Assembly (NCBI GenBank): GCA_949358305.1
Contig: OX442314.1
Location: forward strand, 59,529,369 to 59,593,368
Length of the DNA stretch: 64,000 bases
Direction of reading: 5' to 3'
Origin: Strigamia acuminata
Lineage: Eukaryota; Arthropoda; Chilopoda; Geophilomorpha; Linotaeniidae
Every line of letters begins with the position of its first letter. Within the stretch, counting starts at the first letter, position 1. Made by a program: the position numbers and the translations under genes. Positions 39,784-51,094 of the stretch are shown piece after piece. The notes beneath the pieces are model-generated. The model was not told the origin of the DNA. It saw only the letters and a program-made list of their open reading frames with translations, and ran no database searches.

Positions 39784-42159
39784 TGAGAGTTTGCAAAAGA
39801 GTGGTTCGATGGACGAAGGATCAGTTGTAGTGGTCATGGTCCCATGATTGGGATTTAGTTCTTTCTCGAATACTGCTGACCCAACACGCCACCCACTCCA
39901 GGTCCGATGGCCTCTCTCCATCAATATGTCAATATCAGTACCAAATCCACGACCTTTGGCATTCAGCCGTCCGACAGTGGATGCAAAATAGACGTGATGA
40001 GGACTCTGCAATGTCCCCACATATTCCTACATTGCAGATAAGAAGACGTAGAATTGAGCAAGCTCTCCTCGTGGCTTGACCACCATCTTGGAGACAGTCC
40101 AATGTTGGCTGGTCGTGCAAGCTACGTGATGAAGGTGACTATGGCGACTGCCATGACAACAAGAGGTGAGGTCGCTCTCAAGTCTGGAATGACTTGAGGC
40201 GACTCAATCGCTGTGCTGTAAATGCACGGAAGGAAATGTTAACCGACCACGCTGCCCATGAGATTAGTGGTTGGATTAGGTTGATGCAAGGCAACCCAGC
40301 AACCTAGGCAATAACATGGTGAACGAGCAATCCCTAGACCATCACAATAAAGATAATCAATCCAAACTGTGCGTTTTCTGTGTTCTTCTTAATCGTGAAT
40401 GGTGTCCAAACGCCCAATGGTCCTCCCCTGGCCATGAGGCGACCGACCACCACTCACAACTGGCTATTTTTATTTTCAAGCAAATAGAAACCGGTCCAGC
40501 AGACTCTGTGTTGATCAGCCACGTAGTCAGAATAATGAAGTTAATTTCTCGAGCGGAACGAATGGAGACATTCATTACTCTAGAGCATAATTGTTGTGGA
40601 TGTTTGGGACAATTATTGTCGCAGCTTTTCTTTTAGGACACGCGTTTCCGGCTTAGCGTGTTTAACTGCACTGATCAACATGTATGTTTCGAGTGATACT
40701 CCTCTCCAACCTATTGTACCATGAGTTCCCTAACGTTGGGGTGTGTGTCATCAACAGATGTTGTTATTTGTCTATTTCATAATGATTATATGTATTGAAA
40801 TTTAGTGCGACTTCAATTGAATTTCCTTTCAAGCGCAAGAGGTGTTTGTTTTGTTAATGCATGTATTCATTACCTTATTGTTTACTTGCGTTTAATGTAT
40901 TGATTTGTCATTTGTTTATCACTTATGCACTAGATTTGTTCTATTGTACACATCACCTGATGCAATTTTTATGTTTGTTATCCTGGAACCCGATGTTCCT
41001 TCTCTTGATTGTTTTTCGTCAAATAAACATGGCGGCACTTTTGGTGCAAGTTAGGCACATTGAAAATTCATGTCTGGACTCACCTTTGTTTGGTTCATTA
41101 TCAATATGGAAGCAGAAGATTGGGGAGGGGTAAAGTTCCGACACCAAATTCGGATTCTACGCCATATTTCGGGTCTAGGCGGGTCTGAGCCATGTACGAC
41201 GCGGATTGTGGTTGACATTGCCTTCAACACGATCAAATATTTTCAGATCCCCGCTCATCGCCGACCATTGGAGGAGCGCCTGCCATTTGCTGCGGGCTAG
41301 ACCATTGGAGGAGTGCCGACACAGTGCCGCTAGCCAATAGTGTGATTTCTTCTGGATTTCTGAATTTCTGGATTCACGTCTGCCTACAAATATTCAGATA
41401 TTCAACAATGGCAGCCAAAAACATAACACGATTTCAATTACTTTGGATGCCAGCTGTAGAATATTCCAGACAGACGAACGAAAAGTTGCGTATCAAAGAA
41501 AAAGCAGTGCAACTAAGTATAGATTCACTACTTGTTACTGCTGTCTAGTTAAGAATTAAGCCAACTAATCAAGATTGCGAAAATGATCAATTAAACGAAG
41601 AAGTAAGCAGTTTAAAAATTCAAGTAGCATTTTTAGAGATGCATTACGACTCGTAATCAAATAATCCTAATTAAAAAGTAAGCATTTAAAAAATTTTAGT
41701 TAATTTAATTTGTATTCATTACATAAACTTCTTTCCAGAAACCCACTTGATTAATCACCGTTTATTTTTATTACTAGCCCTGTGTGCGGTAGCGGTATAC
41801 CTTACTGCAGTATTTTTTAGAGCGCAACACCGGGGTATTTGCTAAAATTTTAGTGTTTGGATCAGTTTTGGTCCATAATCACCATGCACTTTGTCCCCAC
41901 ATGATTGGGATAGTGCATAATAGTGATTTATAATATTGGATTAAAGTATTTTACATTTACCTTTTGATTACATTCCTATTCTCGTAATAACACGTGATAA
42001 CGTTTTCTATATGCACTGTTTGATTTCCTTTGTTTGATTTAGGTATTTATTTTCTCATGCTTTGTAAATGGTTGCCATGATGCCATACTGTGACCAAAAT
42101 ATTACACAGGGCATTATGCAGTGTGTATTGTTATCGGTTTGTGTAATCGCCACTAGATG
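39784..42159. other. No recognisable gene; scattered short frames
   Basis: Frames at 40316-40636 and 41324-41548 lack domains. At 41408 an ATG frame (MAAKNITRFQLLW) runs 46 codons to TAG and continues in frame for 35 more codons with a heptad-like tail (NDQLNEEVSSLKIQVAFLE), so it could be a broken coiled-coil exon, but the evidence is slight. AATAAA-type signals occur near 41023. Confidence 0.35.
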
Positions 42160-42888
42160 GCTTACTGACTTTGCTTCTTTGGTTCAACATGGCGTCGCCC
42201 ATGTGTTTTCCCTGCTCTCCATTATTTTATAGTTTCCATGATGTAAGTTGTTTTATTTTGTTAAACGATTATTAGTTTTATATATTTGGCAGTTAGTTTA
42301 AGTTCGGTACGTTAGTTTTAAGTACTGAACCATGGCATTATCGTTTCCAAGACGCACAATGTGATTCGTTTACGTACGCCCGTCATTACACGTTGGCGAG
42401 CCGCCAACGCACCGCACGTTTCCCGCACGAACACGGACGCACAAACCTCAACGAATTAACGTATTATCGTCAACGTATCTCTGATACGCATCACTGAATG
42501 TTATTTTTCTATTTCACCCCTTCAACTTGGCGATATTAATTAAATATCGCAGCGCACCTCTTCAATTGGAAGCAGAGGATGCAGCTCGAACCAATTCGAG
42601 CCTTTGGTAACTTTCTATTTAATTCGAATTATTATTTTTTTTACTTTATTTTTGCAGGATGAGCAAAGGTTAGGGCGAGGCTCCATGCCATATCCCCATC
42701 CTCTCTGTCGGGAATTATGAATCTTGGCAGAGAAGTATCAAGATGCTCCTTAAGTCCGAGGACCTGTGGCATCACGTCACGGAGTCTGAGCAGCTCGACA
42801 AGACAGCGACAGAAATTCAATCGGCGCTGAGACAGGGCATTGGGTCTCATGTACCTGTATGTGAGCGAGACATCAACTTATTGCTCTG
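42160..42888 (+). pseudogene. Copia 5' end fragment: leader and gag N-terminus
   Basis: The frame beginning ATGAGCAAAGG (42659, after TTTTTGCAG) passes a TAG, then reads IPILSVGNYESWQRSIKMLL and KSEDLWHHVTE, the N-terminal gag signature of Copia elements. It ends at a TGA (42886-42888), where R3 repeat sequence begins. Upstream, ATGGCGTCGCCCATG (42190) precedes a perfect donor (CATGAT|GTAAGT), so the leader may contain an intron. The rest of the element is missing. Confidence 0.65.
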
Positions 42889-43240
42889 ATTACAAGATGT
42901 CATAAAAGTTTAACGGGCCGAAGATGTCACAGCATGAAATCCTAATTTTCCACATTTTCCATACACATTTTCTACACTAACGGGAAAATATTCATACCAA
43001 CCTGACTGGCGCGAATATGTCGCTATTACACCTGCTCATCAGGAATGAGTTACAAATTGGTTTATATTGCTTTTGTTTGTTATGGGAATCTTATCTAATC
43101 CATTATTGCTTTGATTGCAAGATGTAATAAAAGTTTAACGGGCCGGGGAGTGTCACGGCAATTCAAATTGTCCATATTTTCTATACACATTTTTTACACC
43201 GACTTCATTTCGCGCAGCTTTGTGCCTATTTTCACATGAC
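42886..43240. repeat. R3 repeat fragments (R1-associated 5' part), two partial copies
   Basis: CAAGATGT.ATAAAAGTTTAACGGGCCG and TTTCTACACTAACGGG occur, then again ATTGCTTTGATTGCAAGATG and TTTTTTACACCGACTTCATT. The same blocks lead into R1 at 45866-46110, 55726-56010 and, partly, 30176-30390. Confidence 0.65.
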
Positions 43241-45282
43241 AATTTCCTGCCATTTCCTCCGGCAAAAAATTTTTTGCTCAAACGACAACGACTCATTGAA
43301 CCAGACGACAGAGTCGTTGTCGATATGGCTCGAGTATCATTCAAGGAAAATGACTTTTGCGGATGATTTAAAAGTGCAACAAATAATAAATTTCCAACTC
43401 CACCTGGGGTTTATTGATTATTCATTTATGACTGGAATGTTTTATCTTAATTGCACGATTGTGTAAGTAATCGAAATTATTTTATTAAATTTATTAAACG
43501 CTAACAAAATTTATTTTAATTTCAAATGTGAAAAGGAGGCCTGTAAAACTGAAATCAACCAGCCACTTAACTTAGTCTTTCCTTTGACACCGACAACGTA
43601 GAAACGAGGGCTTTTTGCCCCAGGTGTGAAGAAATTATTTGGTTTGTAAGTTTTATAATATTCATCATCATACCGGTATTATCTAACTTGTGTCATTGAA
43701 TTTATTTTTAGTCTACGTCGGTAGTTTGCAAGGGGCCCGGTGGCTGTTTCCCATATAATTTCTTGTGTTGGATCGACACTTTGCAGTTCTGACTTCCATT
43801 CCAGTCCCAGTCGATGAGTAACCATGACTAAACCGTCCTGTTTATACTATTTTTCTAATCTGAAGTTTTGGAACAATTCCGTTGTAAATATAAATAAATG
43901 AAACAAGTTTTCCATTACTTTTTTTGTTTCTAATTAATTCAGCAATTGAGCAATTAATTAATTGATCGTCAAAGAAATCCCGGACATTCTAGCCAGTTTG
44001 AATGTGAGATGGCAACACCATACACAGCTACTTCAGCAGAATAACGCCAACGACGAATGGCTTAAAACTAACCCCTCGTGGATGTGGCAATGGTTTTATT
44101 TAAGAATGCTGATTACAGCCCGCTATTTAGATGTACTTGTATTCCAGGGACCGTTGTACTGGGCGCGACGTAGCCAGGCGCGACATCGCGCCTCGAGATG
44201 CGTAGGCTAATTCAAAACGCAACTTAGCTTTTCGAAATGTGTACCGGTACGCTATTTCAAAGCGCGACATGACATGACATTTTTAGTTTCCATACGCCAT
44301 TTCAAAGCGCGACGTCCTCGTCCACAACGGGTTGTGCAACGGCTTCAACCACCTCAGTGGCTTTGCAATTCAGCAACCTACATGACAATGGTAAAGGGAA
44401 ATCAGTATCCATTTTCATTACAACTCCAAATTTTCCCAAAAATGCAGCGATAAGCCAGGTAACACGGTACGAAATTTGTCGCGCCACGCTATGCCAAAGT
44501 ATCCCCCCGTTAGAATAACGTATCGCGCCTCGTTAGAATAGCGTGTCACGCCACGCTATTCCAGACCACCGTAAACACAGCACGTCGCGTTTAGGAATTA
44601 CAAACAATGTAATGCTGATTGCTAGGCGCAAATCCTCTGTTGACAAATCGAAACAAAACTTTAGCATTGAAGCATTATTGTGTCGTACTATAACATCTTA
44701 TAGTTATGACTTGATTCGTCAACAGTTGTATGGTCCTTTGTTTCTGTTGCAACAGGTCCAAAAGCAACATTGCTTATTTATCGCTTCCAATACAGCAGAG
44801 AATACAACATGTAAGCTCAACCTAGCCATCTGACCAACTAGAATCGGGAAAGCAGAATAATGTCTCCTAACGTATTAAACATACAACTCACCAAATTCAG
44901 GAGAATTTGCAAACACAATGGTAGCAGTGGATGGTTACCTGCTTTTGGTGAGTGCTGAAAGTCAGTAGTAGCAACACTGCTTGGAATTCCATATTTACAT
45001 CACCGGAAAGTCAAGAAAATATGATGTGGCCCATGGTGAGCCCACAGTGACCCGTCGCTGGCCCATCGTAAATATCATTTATATTCAAGATTTCATGTAA
45101 TTAACCAACCAGAGATAAGTTTTAAGTGTTTCTCTCTGTTGCTACAATTTTATAAAATGAAACATGGATCCCATGGTGGGAAGTGTTGCCCCTAGCATCT
45201 TGAAACAGATTTAACTCATAACTTACTTTTTTCAAATGGGGAAAATGTGACTGTTGCGCGGCCATTGTAAGACGCAGCCCAC
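43241..45282. other. No recognisable gene
   Basis: AT-rich. Between about 44240 and 44560 the motif CGCTATTTCAAAGCGCGAC and related GCGCGAC/CACGCTAT pieces recur in both orientations, suggesting a decayed repeat. A frame at 43962-44210 has a Trp-rich patch (NPSWMWQWFYLR) but no family that I recognise. Confidence 0.35.
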
Positions 45283-45558
45283 ATGGTCCAGTCCAACCCC
45301 ATCTCGCCAGGAGTTTATGACGTGGATCCATTCACGATACAACGGTCACATAGCAGCGACAGCGATGAACGTTCAACTGAGACGGATATTTATTTTAAAA
45401 AACAAGGCAAAAAATACCATGTCCATGTCACAAAAAATGAGAACCAATGGGAGCCTGGTACACCGAACTCTCCAAGTGGCCAAACCTCAAAACGTCGTTC
45501 AACTTTGAACGGAGCCGCCAAAGAGCAAGAGCCGACTTTGTCAGTCCCAGTACCGTGA
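45283..45558 (+). CDS. Hypothetical 91-residue protein or element fragment
   Basis: ATG frame: MVQSNPISPGVYDVDPF, SDSDERSTETDIYFKKQGKK and VHVTKNENQWEPGTPN. Composition is balanced and hydrophilic, more like true coding sequence than the other short frames nearby. I recognise no domain. A segment downstream (about 45690-45800, AATAAA then TCCAGCGCGG) resembles 35660-35805, so it may belong to an unidentified element. Confidence 0.35.
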   Translation: MVQSNPISPGVYDVDPFTIQRSHSSDSDERSTETDIYFKKQGKKYHVHVTKNENQWEPGTPNSPSGQTSKRRSTLNGAAKEQEPTLSVPVP

Positions 45559-45865
45559 GCAATCCATAGGCCAAATGAACCACGCTGCACGACCGGTTAA
45601 CCCTAACCACATGTGGTCGCAGGTCTGCTGCAGCAATGCAGCGGTAGTGATAGGAGGTATAAGATTCTGACCCCTGGACACTGAATAAAGGCCTTAAAAC
45701 CATTAAAAAGTCTCTTGTGCTCAGTTCAATGAATGTGTCGTGCGTCCAGCGCGGTTTGGGCATTCCCGTGCCCGAATGGCATCCGTCCACTCTCACAACA
45801 GTATTGGGAAAATATTTTTACTAATCTGAGTGGTGCGAGTATTATTCTACCGGCTCATCAGCAAT

Positions 45866-46321
45866 GAACACATTGATTTATATTGATTTTGTTTGTATTT
45901 TGGGAATCTTATCTGTTCCATTATTGCTTTGATTGCAAGATGTAATAAAAGGTTAAAGGGCCGAGAAGTGTTGCGGCAATTTTAATTTTCCATATTTTCC
46001 ATCCACAGTTTCTACACTGACTTCATTTCCCACAGCTTTGTGCCCATTTTCACATGCCTAGTGTACATCCCCCGTTTTTGTTAATGATTAAATACTCGTA
46101 CATTCTTTAAATTAAATACATTCTTTAAGAAACATCATATCTGACAAAAGTTATATCAGAATTATATTAATTTCCTCTCAACTTTTTGGATACAGCAAAA
46201 ATGTTTTAAGCCGGTTACCACTTAATCGGAATTATGGCAGAACCAAAAATGGTATAATTATCCGGCACGAGGATATTTGGCACCCAAGATGAACCCTTAG
46301 TTGGCAATTGCAATAAGTAAG
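45866..46321. repeat. R3 and start of R1, copy B (left part)
   Basis: R3-type blocks (ATTGCTTTGATTGCAAGATG, CTACACTGACTTCATTTCC) then, from 46274, ATTTGGCACCCAAGATGAAC, continuing on the far side of Gypsy-2 at 51095. Confidence 0.7.
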
Positions 46322-46472
46322 TGTCGTGTATTCGGGAGTCAATCATACACGTTCGGTTGTATAAGTAATAGTGAACTTTATTCACCGCTCAGGTGTATGC
46401 ATCACCTGGCGGGCACATGATTAATTAGTGCTGCCACCTAGTGGCATAATATACAAACATACAAATACGACA
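46322..46472 (-). repeat. Gypsy-2 LTR (3' on element strand)
   Basis: 151 bp, preceded by the target duplication GTAAG. Unusually short for a Gypsy LTR yet containing an AATAAT/TATAAG-type AT block. Confidence 0.94.
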
Positions 46473-46631
46473 TCACTTCTTTTTTTTCAAAGTGATAAAC
46501 AATAATAAATAAAATGAATAAATACATGATTATGAATTACAAATATTTTCTCAGGCCTGAGTTTGTTTTCTCAACTAAACACTTAGTACTTATTAACTAA
46601 AACTCTTTTCCAACCTCTACGCAATTTCACA

Positions 46632-48890
46632 TCAAGTCAAATCATAGTTTGCCAAATATCTTGGCACACTCTTCGCACGTCTCGGGCGTGGTGATCGCGA
46701 GGCCGGTGGTGGTTTCGGTTGTCGCGGACCTCGTGGTGCCCCTCGTCCTCTCGGGGGTTGGGCTGTCTGCGCAACTGGCACCGGTGGCGGTAGCACTTCT
46801 GGGCGCTCTACGATCTCTGGAAGTGGCTCCTCGTCGATACCTGGCTCTGGAACTACATCTGGATGTGGAATCGCCTCTGTCTCTGTTGTGGGAATAGTTG
46901 TTGTTTCCAATAAAGCATCGTCTGCTTCTATGAATTTCCTCACATGGGAAATATTTCGTTTCAGGATTCTGCCATCTGGAGTCCTCAGGATTATGCAGTT
47001 CTTTTTCTTATTTTGCACAACCATTATTTCTTTGTAAAATGCTGCATCAAGTTTGAGTTTACGAATTTTCGACAACAACACCTTGTCTCCAATCCGAATG
47101 CTGCTTTGCTCTGCTTTCCGAACTCGATCCGCATATACCTTCGACTTCTCCTTTTCGGCTTCATCCTTTACTCGGACTGTTCTAAACAGTTTTCCTTTTT
47201 CCAATTTGGAAATCTGTGGTAATTTAGTTCTCATTTTTCGCGACGTCATCAGCTGGAAAGGCAAACTTCCCGTCGTCCTGTGCTCCGTGCTTCTATATGC
47301 TTGCAAAAATTCTCCGAGGGCGGGTTTCCAGTCCTTGTCCTCCACCTGAGCTGCGCGAAATGCTTTAACGAATGACTTGTTAAGTCTTTCAACTGTGCCG
47401 TTGGCCTGGGGCCAGTACGGCGTGACACGGCGATGAACAACGCCATTTTCCTCAAGAAATAGTCGAAATTGTTCCGACACGAACTGCGGTCCGTTGTCGG
47501 AGACAATGGTCTCTGGAATTCCCCAACAATCGAATAAATCACGCAACCACGCGACTATTTGCTCTGCTTTCGTCGACTTCATAATCTTGGCTTCCGGCCA
47601 TCTGGAAAAATAGTCGACGACTACGACGACTGAATTCCCATCGAGGAACGGGCCGCAAATATCGATCGCGATGTCCCTCCAGGGTCCCTTCGGCAACGGT
47701 GTACTTATTATCGGTTCCGAGCGCTCTGTCCTTCCTCCAAATTGACATGCTCGACATCCACGAATGACATTTTCCACTTCTTCATCGATACTAGGCCACC
47801 AGACCTTTTCACGGAGTCGTTGCTTCGTGCGGACAATTCCTTGATGTCCTTGGTGGGCCAATAAAATGACTTTTGTCCTCAAACTCTTTGGGACAACAAT
47901 CCTCGTGCCGCGCAATAAAACTCCGCTTGAAAATGCCAACTCGTGTCGTACGGCCTCAAAACGTTTCGACTCTGCTGTAAACCGTTTTCCGTCGTCGATA
48001 TCTTTCTTCAACTTCCTAATCTCCTCATCTGTCGTTGACGCTTGTCCGATTTCCGCTAAAGTCATCGCTTTTGGAATTGCGTTCGCAAGCACAAAATGCA
48101 CATGACGCTCGCTCTCCCCGACAAACCCTTTCCCTTCGTCCAGGGGTAACATCCTGGAGAGTGGATCAGCGATGTTCGACGCTCCGGGCTTGTGACGGAT
48201 TTTAAACTCGAACGGCTGGAGCCGAAGCACCCAGCGTTCGATCCTCGCGGATGGCTTCGACCGCGTTGAGTATATGACTTCCAACGCTTTGTGGTCGGTT
48301 ATCAGCTGGAATTGGTTTCCAATCAAAAACAATCTGAATTTTTCACAGTCCCAGACGACTGCCAGGGCCTCACGTTCTGTCTGGGAATACCTCCGTTCGA
48401 CCCCCGACAGCATCCGGCTGGCGTAGGCAATTGGCTTTTTGTTTCCATCCGGCTGGCGCTGGACGAGCACGGCTCCAAGTCCGACCGGCGACGCGTCCAC
48501 GATGAGTTGGGTTTCGGCGCCCTTTCTAAAAAATGCTAACGTCTCAGCAGCGCACATTGCTGACTTCAACTGCTCAAAAGCTCTTTGCTGTTGTTTACCC
48601 CATCGGAAAACGCTCTCTTTCCTCGCCACTTCGCGTAGTGGTTCAGCCATTGTCGCGAAGTTCGGAATATATCGGGCGCAGAAGTTAACAAGACCGAGAA
48701 AACTTCTCACTTCGGTCTCATTCTTTGGTGGAACCGTCTGTCTAACTGCCAAAACTTTTTGTTCGGCCACTGAAATCCCATTTCTGGAAATTACATGGCC
48801 AAGAAAGTCCAACCGGTCTAACCCAAAACGACACTTGTTCAAATTGAGCGTCAGTCCGTTCTCGCTCAAAACACACAGAACCTTTTTCAA
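46632..48890 (-). pseudogene. pol: Gypsy-2 Pol, downstream part: RT thumb, RNase H, integrase
   Basis: Opens just after the RT catalytic loop with KKVLCVLSENGLTLNLNKC, DFLGHVISRNG. RNase H: LIVDASPVGLGAVL, YSQTEREALAVVW, KPGASNIADPLSR. Integrase: HHCC zinc domain (HQGHQGIVRTKQ, GCRACQFGG), IAIDICGPF, VSDNGPQFVSE, NGTVERLNKSF. The C-terminal tail is rich in Pro/Arg (PRGRGAPRGPR). The domains themselves carry no stops. It is in the same frame as the gag-RT ORF, so the two are separated only by the 48891-48953 disruption. Confidence 0.9.
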
Positions 48891-48950
48891 ACGTTCATAT
48901 CGTGCTCTCGCACAGTCCGTCCGTGAACGATGATGTCGTCGAGTGAATTC

Positions 48951-50792
48951 TTACAGCCCTCGCAGCCTTCTAGTAGTCTGTATAATTCTCTGGTACTCCT
49001 CGGGGGCCGACGCCACGCCGAAGAATAATCGTTTGTACCTAAAAAGTCCCCTATGCGTCACAAAGACAGTATATTTCCTCGACGACTCGCGTAGTGGGAT
49101 CTGAAGGTAGCCCCAACGGCAGTCTAATTTCGATATAACCTCCGCCCCGTCTATCTCCTCGAGAATTTCTTCAATCGTCGGGAGCGGATGGCGACAGCGT
49201 TTGATGGCTTCATTAACGGCGCGCATATCTAGACAGATACGCACAGACCCGTCCGGTTTCGCCACTGGAACCATCGGTGAAATCCATTCTGTCGGGCCGC
49301 TTACGGGCTCGATTATGTCCTGTTTCAACAAAAGGTCAATTTCTTCGTCGATTTTCTTACGCACGTGAAACGGGATTCGTAGCACCGCCTGCGCGACCGG
49401 CTTCACCGTTGGGTCCATGTACAGATCCAACTCGAAGTTCTTTAACTTGCCAATTCCGCTAAACATCTCTTCGTGCGGGATTATTAGTTGCGCCAATTCG
49501 TCTCTCAAAGCGTCCATTGCTGCCCTGAACGTTGAATCGTCCTTCACTGCACACACGTCTTCTTTTTTAAACTCCACGAGTTCCAACTCTTTCGACGTGG
49601 CTTTTCCTAACAATGAAACATTGCCTGACGGCACAACAATGAATTTCGCTTTTACTTTCTTCTCTCGTGTCCGAATTATGGCGTCAAACTGTCCCCTGGT
49701 TTCCAACGGTCTCGAACATCCGTACGCAAAAACATTCGTCGTGGTCGGTTTCAACTCCAACCCTCGTTTTTTCAGCAATTTCCACGTATTTAAGTCAATT
49801 AAATTGACTGATGAACCCGAATCAACCAAAACACGCACGTATTGGTCCTCGATCCGTACCTGCACACAATCTTTAGTCATTATTGAATTGATGTTAAAAC
49901 AATACTCATCCTCGCTGTGTTCGCTCACGCCAACGAATTGTACTCGATCCGTGCCTCGACCTCGCCCTCTTCCGCTCTTCAAACGACACACTTTCGCAAA
50001 GTGTCCCTTTTTATGACAAAAAGAGCACTCTTTATCTTTCGCCACTGTGCAATCGTTCGCGAAATGTCCAGGTCGTCCGCAACGGAAACACTCGAGAGTT
50101 CCTTTTGATCTTCCACCTTGATTTTCCTCCGTTTGAGCCGGTTTTTCCCCACTCTTCCAAAATTGTCCACGTTTCTTATTTCCTCTGCCTCGAAAATTTC
50201 GTTTTTCACCTGAAATTTTATTCACACTTTCTTCTTTTGGGATTTTACTACCAAAATCCTTCTCCATCACTGCAGCTTGCGACTCACTCGCCTCCGCCGC
50301 GCGTGCGAGTTTCAAAAGACTTGCCAACGTTAGGTCATCCTCCCTTAATAAACGACGACGTAATACCTTGTCTCGTCCCTTGTCTAAAACTTGGTCCACG
50401 ATCATGTCGTCTTCCAATTGTGAGAACTCGCAACCTGTTACAGCTGCCTTCAGTCGTGTAACAAACGCATCCATTGTTTCAGTTGCTTCTTGTGTAATCT
50501 GCCTAAACACATGCCGCTCAAACCGTAAATTCTTCTTTGGTGAGAAATATGACTTCAGCGCTGCAGTCGCCGTATCAAAATCTACCTTTTCTGCGGTAGT
50601 AAATGTTGCGAAAATTTTCTGGACGTCAGGCCCAGCTAAATGGAGCAGCATGGCCTTCTTTTGTGCTGCGGACTTCACGTCTGCTGCAAGCAGATAATAC
50701 CCGAAAGCCTCAGACCACGTTTTCCATCGTTGGTCCAGATTTCCGTCTGAAATCTCGAATTTTCCAACTGCGGGCAAATTGAAGGTCGCCAT
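48951..50792 (-). pseudogene. gag: Gypsy-2 Gag-protease and start of RT
   Basis: ATG at 50792 (MATFNLPAVGKFEI). The capsid-like region (RWKTWSEAFGYYLLAADV, KKAMLLHLAGPDVQKIF) is followed by two CCHC knuckles (CFRCGRPGHFANDC, CSFCHKKGHFAKVC) and the protease VLVDSGSSVNLID. RT then begins (VRICLDMRAVNEAIKR, ISKLDCRWGYLQIPLRE, FGVASAPEEYQRIIQ). The frame ends at TAA (48951-48953) right where the YxDD loop should follow. That loop (SLDDIIVHG) is present but in the +1 frame for about 60 bases, after which the original frame resumes. Confidence 0.9.
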
Positions 50793-50943
50793 TTTCACGC
50801 CAAGTTTCCTCTGCGCTTCCGTAGAAAAAACACTCGCCAGCAGTCAGCTAGGCTGCCGACAATTAAATTCCACTCACAGTTACTCCTTGATAGTTATTGT
50901 TCGTGAAAAACTAGGTGACCTGCGGACATCCTCGTCGCCAATT

Positions 50944-51094
50944 TGTCGTGTATTCGGGAGTCAATCATACACGTTCGGTTGTATAAGTAATAGTGAACTT
51001 TATTCACCGCTCAGGTGTATGCATCACCTGGCGGGCACATGATTAATTAGTGCTGCCACCTAGTGGCATAATATACAAACATACAAATACGACA
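50944..51094 (-). repeat. Gypsy-2 LTR (5' on element strand)
   Basis: 151 bp, followed by the second GTAAG. Next to the primer binding site at 50926-50943. Confidence 0.94.

Larger units (their letters stand above)
46322..51094 (-). mobile_element. Gypsy-2: 4.8-kb Ty3/Gypsy retrotransposon with 151-bp LTRs
   Basis: The two LTRs (46322-46472, 50944-51094; TGTCGTGTATTCGG...AAATACGACA) look identical by eye and are flanked by GTAAG. On the minus strand, TTGGCGACGAGGATGTCC after the 5' LTR is the primer binding site, and GAAAAAAAAGAAGTGA before the 3' LTR the purine tract. Gag-protease and RT-RNase H-integrase are encoded, but RT is disrupted at 48891-48953. The motif style (GHQGIVRTKQRLREKVWWP in integrase) resembles the Mag/K02A2.6-like group. 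Recent insertion by LTR identity. Confidence 0.95.
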
